This document shows positions 1-5,190 of a DNA stretch of 5,190 bases, in pieces. The position numbers and the translations under genes were made by a program. The stretch is from Planctomycetota bacterium. GTDB taxonomy: Bacteria > Planctomycetota > MHYJ01 > JACPRB01. The first letter of the stretch is position 1; every line of letters begins with the position of its first letter. The stretch lies in contig JACQFK010000384.1 in assembly GCA_016200125.1 (NCBI GenBank), positions 1 to 5,190 of the forward strand. The letters are read 5' to 3'. The notes under the pieces were generated by a model. The model worked only from the letters and a program-made list of their open reading frames with translations, was not told the DNA's origin and searched no databases.

Positions 1-674
1 GGGCTCATCCTCAGGAACTCCTCGACGTCCTTCCAGGTCACGGAGACGCGCCGGGAGCTCGCCACGGCGGACGAGGAGAGCGCCGAGCGCCGGGCCTTCA
101 GCGTCTGGGGATTCATCGGAAGCGTCAGGCCCGGCGGCAGCGTGAAGTTCGCCCGCTGCTCGCGGTTCCGGGGGCCGACCATCGGCGTGTCGACCGTGAC
201 GCAGAGCGCCTTGCAACCGGCCGCCGCGGCCCGCCGGATGAGCTCGCGGTTCACGCCCATGTCGGATTGCACGTAGAGCTGGAACCAGAGCGGCGAGGTC
301 GCGACCTTCGCGATGTCCTCGACCGACACCGTCGAGCTGGAGCTGACGACGAACAGCGCCCCGGCCGCGCCGGCTCCGCGGGCGGCGGCGAGCTCCCACT
401 TCGGATGGGCGAGCTTCTGGTACGCGACGGGCGCCAGAAGGATCGGATGCGGCAGATCGAGCCCGAGGAGCTTCACGCGGGTGTCGACCTGGGCGACGTC
501 GACCAGCACGCGGGGGCGCAGCCGGAGGCGGTCGTAGCCCTCGCGGTTCCAGCGGATCGTGATCTCGTCCGCGGCGCCGCCGGCGATGAAGTCGTAGGTC
601 GACGCGGTCAGCCGCTTGCGGGCCGCCTCCTCGAAGTCCTGCAGGCAGACCGCCGGAGTATTCCTGGGAGCCAT
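1..674 (-). CDS. FMN-dependent alpha-hydroxy-acid oxidase/dehydrogenase, N-terminal part (cut by window edge)
   Basis: Partial gene: 224 codons are visible from an ATG at 674 and the frame is open at the left edge. Members of the family are usually about 350-400 residues. They oxidise 2-hydroxy acids (lactate, glycolate, mandelate type) to 2-oxo acids on an FMN-bearing TIM barrel, in the cytoplasm or at the membrane. Seen in the translation: YDFIAGGAADE at 27-37, LLAPVAYQKLAHP at 79-91, a VVSSSSTVSVEDIA segment at 109-122, WFQLYVQSD at 130-138, and TVDTPMVGPR at 160-169. By alignment to glycolate oxidase, Gln132, Tyr134, Thr160, Asp162 and Arg169 match FMN- and substrate-contacting positions. 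Phe29 sits where glycolate oxidase has an active-site Tyr. The catalytic His and the FMN-phosphate end of the barrel lie outside the window. No other in-frame start lies close upstream. A GGTGG at 682-686 could act as ribosome binding site. It is divergent from the sugar-acid operon, so a shared role is possible but unproven. The substrate cannot be assigned. Confidence 0.93.
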   Translation of the reverse strand, partial: MAPRNTPAVCLQDFEEAARKRLTASTYDFIAGGAADEITIRWNREGYDRLRLRPRVLVDVAQVDTRVKLLGLDLPHPILLAPVAYQKLAHPKWELAAARGAGAAGALFVVSSSSTVSVEDIAKVATSPLWFQLYVQSDMGVNRELIRRAAAAGCKALCVTVDTPMVGPRNREQRANFTLPPGLTLPMNPQTLKARRSALSSSAVASSRRVSVTWKDVEEFLRMS

Positions 675-745
675 CTCCCGACCACCATACCATGCGGCCG
701 GGTGTATTTCTTAGAGTCTCAACGCTCATTTGATAGGATCAGCCC
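675..745. promoter_or_regulatory. Divergent intergenic region, presumed promoters and operator
   Basis: These 71 bp separate two divergent start codons and must carry, or lie close to, the promoters for both directions. The stretch 703-738 is clearly more A/T-rich than the surrounding coding DNA. It contains an imperfect palindrome, TTAGAGTCTCAA at 711-722 (GAG-T-CTC core with flanking TT/AA), which could be an operator half or whole site. I could not fit a convincing sigma-70 -35/-10 pair on either strand: TTAGAG (711-716) with TAGGAT (734-739) has 17-bp spacing but would overlap the ribosome binding site. The regulatory role is inferred from position. Confidence 0.5.
735..738 (+). promoter_or_regulatory. 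Ribosome binding site deciding the GTG start at 746
   Basis: AGGA lies 7 nt upstream of the GTG at 746. This supports GTG as the start over the TTG at 730, which is in another frame. The product then begins MKIARVES, a typical first beta-strand for an enolase-superfamily capping domain. Confidence 0.65.
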
Positions 746-1969
746 GTGAAGATCGCCCGCGTCGAGTCCTTCCTGATGTCCTGCCCCCTCCCCCAGCCGC
801 TCAAGCTGACCTTCTGGAACGGGGAGCGGACGATCTTCAAGCGCGACGCGATGATCCTGCGCGTGACCAGCGACACGGGGCTGTGCGGCTACGCGCCCGG
901 CCCGGCCCACGAGCGGGCCGCCCAGGAGATCCGCGACGTCATCGGCCCCTTTCTCGCGGGCAAGGATCCCCTCAAGTGGAAGGAGTTCGCGTTCCAGGGC
1001 GACCTGGAGACGACGAAGACCTATCACGCGGTTGAAGTCGCGGTGATGGACCTCGCGGCGCGCCACGAAGGGCGCCCGCTCTCCGAGCTCGCCGGCGGCC
1101 GCGTGCGCGACCGCATCAAGCTCTACGGCTCCGGCGGCATGTACCAGCCGCCCGAGAAGTACGCCGCCGAGGCCGCGGCGGTGAAGGAGATGGGCTTCCC
1201 CGCCTACAAGTACCGACCCGCGCTCGGACCCGAGGAGGACCTCCGCACCGTCAAGCTCATGCGCGAGGCCACGGGTCCCGGCTTCGGGATCATGATCGAC
1301 GCCCACTCCTGGTGGCGGATGGGCGACAAGAGCTACTCCTTCGACACCGTCGCGTCGCTCGCGAAGCGCATCGCCGAGTACGGCCCGGTCTGGCTCGAGG
1401 AGCCGCTGCCGCCCGACGACCACGCGGCTTATCGGAAGCTCAAGGGCCTTGGGATCCTCCCGATCGCCACCGGGGAGCACGAGCAGGACGAGGCCGGCTT
1501 CGCGGACCTCATCCGCACGCCCGCCGCGGACTACATCCAGATGGACGTCTGCTGCCAGGGCGGCTTCGCCATGGGCCGGCGCGTCTGCGAGGCGCTCGCG
1601 AAGGAGGGCCTGAAGTTCGCCTTCCACAGCTGGGGGACGACGCTCGAGGTCCTCGCGGCCGCCCACTTCGGCGTCTGCTTCCCCGAGAAGGTCGTCGAAT
1701 GGCTGGAGTACCCCTGCCACGGGAACTTCGGCCGCAAGGGGATGTACCCCTTCCCGCTCGCCGACGAGATCCTCGCGACGCCGCTCGACATCAAGGACGG
1801 GATCCTGACCCTGCCCAAGGGCCCGGGGCTCGGCGTCGAGATCGACGAGCGGGTGATCGAGAAATACCCCTGGATCCCCGGTCCCTGGTCCTTCTTCAAG
1901 ATCCACTCCCCGCCCGAGACCATCGCGGTCACCGGCGACCACAGCGTGAAGTGGGTGGAAGCCAAGTGA
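746..1969 (+). CDS. Mandelate racemase/muconate lactonizing-type enolase-superfamily protein, probable acid-sugar dehydratase
   Basis: Complete protein of 407 residues from a GTG start. The N-terminal alpha+beta capping domain covers about residues 1-125, followed by a (beta/alpha)7-beta barrel to about 375 and a C-terminal tail rich in Pro and Trp. Predicted Mg2+ ligands are Asp185 (MIDAHSWW), Glu218/219 (WLEEPLPPDD) and Glu244 (TGEHEQDE). A His-Asp dyad is present as His294 (FHSWGTT) and Asp267 (QMDVCCQGG), and Glu319 or Glu321 lies near the end of the barrel. At the position of the usual K-x-K on the second barrel strand the protein has Lys155-Tyr-Arg157. The family forms an enediolate from a carboxylate substrate by abstracting the alpha proton. 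In sugar-acid clusters its members are usually dehydratases giving 2-keto-3-deoxy acids. The position ahead of a sugar-acid transporter, a glucarate-dehydratase homologue and KdgD suggests a second hexarate or aldonate dehydratase (for example for galactarate), or an epimerase feeding that route. The fold is sure and the substrate is not. Its stop overlaps the next start by 4 nt. Confidence 0.95.
   Translation: MKIARVESFLMSCPLPQPLKLTFWNGERTIFKRDAMILRVTSDTGLCGYAPGPAHERAAQEIRDVIGPFLAGKDPLKWKEFAFQGDLETTKTYHAVEVAVMDLAARHEGRPLSELAGGRVRDRIKLYGSGGMYQPPEKYAAEAAAVKEMGFPAYKYRPALGPEEDLRTVKLMREATGPGFGIMIDAHSWWRMGDKSYSFDTVASLAKRIAEYGPVWLEEPLPPDDHAAYRKLKGLGILPIATGEHEQDEAGFADLIRTPAADYIQMDVCCQGGFAMGRRVCEALAKEGLKFAFHSWGTTLEVLAAAHFGVCFPEKVVEWLEYPCHGNFGRKGMYPFPLADEILATPLDIKDGILTLPKGPGLGVEIDERVIEKYPWIPGPWSFFKIHSPPETIAVTGDHSVKWVEAK
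1954..1961 (+). promoter_or_regulatory. Ribosome binding site inside the upstream gene, setting the GTG start at 1966
   Basis: GGTGGAAG lies about 5 nt before the GTG at 1966, within the last codons of the upstream dehydratase gene. It supports the overlapping GTGA junction as the true start of the transporter, in place of the internal Met at 2026, which would remove the cytoplasmic N-terminus just before the first membrane helix. Confidence 0.6.
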
Positions 1970-3258
1970 CCGAAGCCGACGACGACCTCCGGCGCCGCGT
2001 CGTGTCCAAGGTCACCCGCCGGATCATGCCCTTCATCTTCATCTGCTACGTGATCGCCTACCTGGACCGGGTGAATCTCGGCATGGCCGAGGGCATGCAG
2101 AAGGACCTGAAGCTGAGCGACACTCAGTTCGGCTTCGGCGGTGGCCTCTTCTTCCTGGGCTATTTCCTCTTCGAGATCCCCAGCAACCTGATCCTGCACC
2201 GCGTCGGCGCGCGCATCTGGATCGCCCGGATCATGATCGTCTGGGGCTTCGTCTCGATGGCGATGATCTTCATCTCCGGCCGCTTGAGCTTCTACGGGAT
2301 GAGGGTCCTGCTGGGACTCTCGGAAGCCGGCTTCTTCCCCGGCATCATTCTCTACCTTACCTACTGGGTCCCGGCCCGCGAACGGGCCCGCATGGGCGCC
2401 CTCTTCATGATCGCCGCGCCCGTCGCGATGGCGATCGGCGCGCCCCTCTCGGGCGCGATCCTCGGGATGGACGGCAAGGCGGGCCTGCGGGGCTGGCAGT
2501 GGCTCTTCATCATCGAGGGTGCTCCGGCCGTGCTCCTGGGACTGCTCACGCTGAAGCTGCTGGTCTCGCGGCCGGAGGAGGCCCGCTGGCTCGCCGACGA
2601 GGAGCGCGAGTGGCTGACGCGCGAACTGGAGAAGGAGCGCTCACTGAAGGTCGCGCACGGCCACGCGCCGCTCCGCGAGACCATGCTCAATCCGAAAGTC
2701 TGGGTGCTCTGCTTCTTCTACTTCCTCAATACGACCGTGACCTACGGCATCTTCCTCTGGCTCCCCAAGATCCTCGGGGCCGTCTCGGAGGCCAAGGGCC
2801 TCAAGCTCGGCATTCTGGCCGGCACCACGCTGATCCCCGCGATCGCCGGCATGATCCTGATCACCGCGCATTCGGACCGGGCCGGGGAGCGGAGATGGCA
2901 TACCGCCGTCTGCGCCTGGCTCGCCATGTTCGGCTTGATCCTCACCGTCATGTCCGGCAAGACCACGGCGCTGGTCTGGATCTGCCTGGCGGTCTGTCAT
3001 CTCGGCCAGCGCACCGTGCAGGCCGTCTTCTGGTCGATCCCGCCGATCTTCCTCGGCGGCGCGGCCGCGGCCGCCGGGATCGCGTTCATCAATTCGCTGG
3101 GCAACCTGGGCGGACAGCTGGGGCCCTGGATGATGGGCCGATTGAAGGATGCGTCGGGCGGATACAACTGGGGGCTCCTGGCCCTGGCCGGCGCGCTGAT
3201 GATCGAAGCCGTGGTCGTCCTTTCCCTCAAGCTCCCGGCAAAGGCAAAGCCCGCATGA
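1966..3258 (+). CDS. MFS transporter, anion:cation symporter (ACS) type, probable sugar-acid permease
   Basis: 430-residue inner-membrane protein from a GTG start, with twelve predicted membrane helices: about 20-36, 55-77, 84-103, 107-131, 142-166, 177-200, then a charged cytoplasmic loop (201-243), then 244-270, 281-300, 311-330, 334-355, 360-390 and 400-422. Hallmarks of the ACS/hexuronate-glucarate-phthalate branch are visible: YLDRVNLG at 32-39, FEIPSNL at 69-75, RVLLGLSEAGFFPG at 113-126, GWQWLFIIEGAPAVLLG at 176-192, HSDRAGERRWH at 302-312, and INSLGNLGG at 375-383. Characterised members import glucarate, galactarate, hexuronates, rhamnonate or tartrate with protons. Its place between two acid-sugar dehydratases makes it the uptake step for this pathway. 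It overlaps the upstream gene by GTGA and the downstream gene by ATGA, so synthesis is probably coupled. The exact substrate is inferred from context only. Confidence 0.94.
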   Translation: MTEADDDLRRRVVSKVTRRIMPFIFICYVIAYLDRVNLGMAEGMQKDLKLSDTQFGFGGGLFFLGYFLFEIPSNLILHRVGARIWIARIMIVWGFVSMAMIFISGRLSFYGMRVLLGLSEAGFFPGIILYLTYWVPARERARMGALFMIAAPVAMAIGAPLSGAILGMDGKAGLRGWQWLFIIEGAPAVLLGLLTLKLLVSRPEEARWLADEEREWLTRELEKERSLKVAHGHAPLRETMLNPKVWVLCFFYFLNTTVTYGIFLWLPKILGAVSEAKGLKLGILAGTTLIPAIAGMILITAHSDRAGERRWHTAVCAWLAMFGLILTVMSGKTTALVWICLAVCHLGQRTVQAVFWSIPPIFLGGAAAAAGIAFINSLGNLGGQLGPWMMGRLKDASGGYNWGLLALAGALMIEAVVVLSLKLPAKAKPA

Positions 3259-4562
3259 AGATCGTCGAGATGCGCGTCCATTCCATCGCGATCGCGGATC
3301 CTCCGCTGCGCAGTTCCTACGGCCTCCACCAGCCCTATGCGCTCCGCACGATCCTGGAACTGGTCAGCGACGACAGGATCGCCGGCATCGCGGAAACCCA
3401 CGGCGGCGAGCAGATCGCGAAGGGCTTCGAGGCGCTCAAGGGCCGGGTCGTCGGCGCCGATCCCTTCCGCCTCGCCGGGCTCCTCATCGACCTCGTCGAA
3501 GGCGACGTCGCGGGATCGAGCCTCGACCGCTCGCAGACCTTCCACGTGCCCGGAGAGAACCCGCTCGACCTGAAGCAGCGCCTCTACTCCGCACTCGAGA
3601 TCGCCTCGCTCGACCTCTGCGGCCGCGCGCTCAAGAAGCCCGTCTGCGACCTCCTCGGCGGCCGCGTCCGCGACGAGGTCGCCTTCTCCGCCTACCCCTT
3701 CTACAAGCACGCGGGCGGCGGCGGCGAGGGGCCCGACGCCCGCGCCGACGAGTACGGCGAAGCGCTCGCGCCGGAGCCGCTGGTCCGGCAGGTGAAGCAG
3801 ATGATCGCGCTGAACGGATTCCGGGATATCAAGTTCAAGACCGGCGTCCTGGATCCCGAGGTGGAGATCGAGACGGTCCGCCAGCTCCATCGCGCCTTCC
3901 CCGGCCTGCCGATCCGGATGGACCCCAACTGCGCCTGGTCGGTCGAGACGTCGGTCAAGGTCGGCAAGGCGCTCGCGAAGGAACTGGGGAACGGCGGCTA
4001 CCTCGAGGATCCCACGGCGGGCATGGACGGCATGTCGGCCGTGCGGAGGAAACTGCTCGAAGCGGGCATCGACACGCCGCTCGGCAGCAACGTCGCGGTC
4101 ACCTGCTTCCCCGACCTCGAGGAAAGCGTCCGGAAGAGCGCGGTGCAGGTCGTGCTCTGCGACGTCCACTACTGGGGCGGCCTCCGCGCCGTCCAGCACC
4201 TGGGCAAGCTCTGCAAGACCTTCGGCCTCGGCCTCTCAATGCACTCGAACAGCCACCTGGGCGTCTCGGTCATGGCGATGGCCCACGCCGCCGCCGTGAC
4301 GCCGCATCTCACCTTCGCCTGCGACACCCACTATCCCTGGTCCGACGCGAAGGACGAGGTCGTCGCCGGCGGCAAGGTGAAGTTCACGAACGGCTGCGTC
4401 CGCATCGGCGACCGCCCGGGCCTGGGGGTCGACCTGGATCAGGACCAACTGGCGCGGGGCCGCGAGCGTTACTCGAAGTGTCCCTACCGCAAGCGCGACG
4501 ACGAAGCCGAGATGCGCAAGCACGTGGATCCGACCTGGAAACGAATTCTGCCGAGATGGTGA
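3255..4562 (+). CDS. gudD: Glucarate dehydratase-like enolase-superfamily enzyme
   Basis: Complete protein of 435 residues, close to the roughly 445 of E. coli GudD. The expected reaction is dehydration of D-glucarate (often also L-idarate) to 5-dehydro-4-deoxyglucarate, using Mg2+, in the cytoplasm. Residues visible in order: a capping-domain loop GLHQPYALR at 23-31 resembling the G-x-H substrate loop of glucarate dehydratase; Lys193-Phe-Lys195 as the K-x-K base pair; metal ligands Asp223 (RMDPN), Glu251 (YLEDP) and Asn279 (LGSNVAVT); and the Asp303 (CDVHYWGG)/His330 (MHSNSHLG) dyad. Asn as third metal ligand and the two dyad motifs are typical of the glucarate dehydratase subgroup, where other subgroups use Glu or Asp. 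A Gly/Asp-rich stretch at 152-170 looks like a loop insertion near the barrel entrance. The ATG overlaps the transporter stop (ATGA), with AAAGG at 3240-3244 as a possible ribosome binding site. The next gene encodes the following step. Specificity for glucarate over a related acid sugar is likely but unproven. Confidence 0.9.
   Translation: MKIVEMRVHSIAIADPPLRSSYGLHQPYALRTILELVSDDRIAGIAETHGGEQIAKGFEALKGRVVGADPFRLAGLLIDLVEGDVAGSSLDRSQTFHVPGENPLDLKQRLYSALEIASLDLCGRALKKPVCDLLGGRVRDEVAFSAYPFYKHAGGGGEGPDARADEYGEALAPEPLVRQVKQMIALNGFRDIKFKTGVLDPEVEIETVRQLHRAFPGLPIRMDPNCAWSVETSVKVGKALAKELGNGGYLEDPTAGMDGMSAVRRKLLEAGIDTPLGSNVAVTCFPDLEESVRKSAVQVVLCDVHYWGGLRAVQHLGKLCKTFGLGLSMHSNSHLGVSVMAMAHAAAVTPHLTFACDTHYPWSDAKDEVVAGGKVKFTNGCVRIGDRPGLGVDLDQDQLARGRERYSKCPYRKRDDEAEMRKHVDPTWKRILPRW
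4558..4562 (+). promoter_or_regulatory. Ribosome binding site overlapping the upstream stop codon
   Basis: GGTGA spans the end of the glucarate dehydratase-like gene and its TGA stop, 4 nt before the ATG at 4567. The ATG at 4562 reaches a stop after two codons, so 4567 is the only sensible start. The arrangement favours coupled translation. Confidence 0.55.
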
Positions 4563-4566
4563 TGCG

Positions 4567-5190
4567 ATGAACCCCACCGAGTTCCGCAAGAAGCTGCGCG
4601 GCGTGATCGCCTTCCCCGTGACGCCCTTCAAGCCCGACCTCTCCCTCGACCTCCCGGGCTACCGGCGCAACCTGCAGGCGCTGGTGAAGCATCCGCTCTG
4701 CGCGATCGTCGCCGCGGGCGGCACCGGCGAACTCTACTCCCTCACGCCCGCGGAGCACCTCGAGGTCGTCCGGGCCACCGTGGAGGAGGTGAAAGGCGCC
4801 TGCCCGATCATCGCGGGAGTCGGCTTCAATCGCGCGATCGCGATCGACCTGGCGAAAAGTTCCGCGAAGGCCGGGGCGGACGCCATCCTCGCCCTTCCGC
4901 CCTACTATCCGAATGCCGACGACGAGGCGCTGCTTGAATACTACCGGTCGATCGGGACTTCGACGGAGCTCGCGTTCCTCGTCTACAGCCGCGACTGGGT
5001 GAATCCGACCGCCGCCTGGGTGGAGAAGCTGGCGAAGGCGGTCCCGAACCTCGCGGCCTGGAAGGACGGCCAGGGGGACATCCGCCGCTACGCCCAGATC
5101 ATGCAGCGCCTCGGCGACCGCCTCCACTGGATCGGCGGCGTGGGCGACGACAACATCCCGGCCTACTCCTCCATCGGCATCCGCACCTAC
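4567..5190 (+). CDS. kdgD: 5-dehydro-4-deoxyglucarate dehydratase, DHDPS/NAL family (C-terminus cut by window edge)
   Basis: Partial: 208 codons are visible and the frame is open at the right edge. Full-length KdgD is about 300 residues. The enzyme converts 5-dehydro-4-deoxy-D-glucarate to 2,5-dioxopentanoate with loss of water and CO2, through a Schiff base in a TIM barrel in the cytoplasm. Seen: GVIAFPVTPF at 12-21, the GGTGELYSLTP substrate loop at 51-61 (KdgD-type GGTGE, where DHDPS has GTTGE), PIIAGVGFN at 80-88, LPPYYPNADDE at 110-120, VYSRD at 139-143 with Tyr140 as the family's catalytic Tyr, and AAWKDGQGD at 163-171 with Lys166 as the Schiff-base lysine. WIGGVGDDNIPAYSSIGIRTY at the cut end, in short pieces, also resembles KdgD. 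The upstream stop is 4 nt away, so it belongs to the operon. It takes the product of the glucarate dehydratase and commits the route to 2-oxoglutarate, as opposed to aldol cleavage to pyruvate and tartronate semialdehyde. Confidence 0.93.
   Translation, partial: MNPTEFRKKLRGVIAFPVTPFKPDLSLDLPGYRRNLQALVKHPLCAIVAAGGTGELYSLTPAEHLEVVRATVEEVKGACPIIAGVGFNRAIAIDLAKSSAKAGADAILALPPYYPNADDEALLEYYRSIGTSTELAFLVYSRDWVNPTAAWVEKLAKAVPNLAAWKDGQGDIRRYAQIMQRLGDRLHWIGGVGDDNIPAYSSIGIRTY

Noticed and set aside
267..749. Plus-strand open frames opposite the hydroxy-acid oxidase gene
   Set aside because: The minus strand reads as an uninterrupted, clearly recognisable FMN enzyme. The plus-strand products have no family features.
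719..1942. Long open frame of 407 codons on the minus strand
   Set aside because: It is antisense to the enolase-superfamily gene. Its product is a compositional run of Arg, Gly, Asp, Leu and Val with no recognisable motif, as expected in high-GC DNA opposite a real gene.
1312..1965. Upstream extension of the transporter frame into the preceding gene
   Set aside because: The residues before 1966 are Arg/Gly-rich shadow sequence. MFS similarity begins right after the GTG at 1966, which also has a ribosome binding site and a stop/start overlap.
2499..3254. Upstream extension of the glucarate dehydratase-like frame
   Set aside because: This part is a shadow of the transporter gene. The capping-domain sequence MKIVEMRV starts at the ATG at 3255.
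3701..3730. GC-rich repeated GGC run as a possible repeat or terminator
   Set aside because: It encodes the Gly-rich loop in frame and lacks a following T-run or a stable paired arm that would suggest a terminator.
2997..4199. Long open frame of 400 codons on the minus strand
   Set aside because: It lies opposite the transporter and glucarate dehydratase-like genes, both of which have family motifs throughout. The antisense product has none.
4384..5127. Minus-strand open frame opposite the KdgD gene
   Set aside because: The plus strand carries KdgD motifs including the Schiff-base lysine. The antisense product is unstructured Arg/Gly/Val-rich sequence.

Overview
The window is a high-GC bacterial sequence, roughly two-thirds G+C by eye, with third codon positions almost all G or C, two GTG starts and tightly packed genes. 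This fits a soil or environmental bacterium such as Acidobacteriota, Planctomycetota or a high-GC proteobacterium. Nothing in the window fixes the taxon. No RNA gene, mobile element, CRISPR array, long repeat or clear terminator was seen.

Layout: on the minus strand (674 down to the left edge) lies the N-terminal part of an FMN-dependent alpha-hydroxy-acid oxidase/dehydrogenase. A 71-bp divergent intergenic region (675-745) separates it from a plus-strand operon that runs to the right edge. The operon order is: a mandelate-racemase-type enolase-superfamily dehydratase (746-1969), a 12-TM MFS transporter of the anion:cation symporter type (1966-3258), a glucarate-dehydratase-like enolase-superfamily enzyme (3255-4562), and a 5-dehydro-4-deoxyglucarate dehydratase of the DHDPS family (4567 to the right edge, incomplete). 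The first two junctions are 4-nt stop/start overlaps (GTGA, ATGA) and the third is a 4-nt gap, so the four genes are almost certainly co-transcribed and translationally coupled.

Working model: the transporter imports a sugar acid. One or both enolase-superfamily enzymes dehydrate hexarates (glucarate, and perhaps galactarate or another acid sugar) to 5-dehydro-4-deoxyglucarate. The DHDPS-family enzyme then dehydrates and decarboxylates this to 2,5-dioxopentanoate, the precursor of 2-oxoglutarate. The 2,5-dioxopentanoate dehydrogenase needed to finish the route is not in the window and would be expected just downstream or elsewhere. The substrate of the first dehydratase is the main unknown, and its K-x-R motif where many relatives have K-x-K makes it the most interesting gene here. 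The window otherwise looks like a variant of a known catabolic pathway. I found no evidence of a wholly new type of system.
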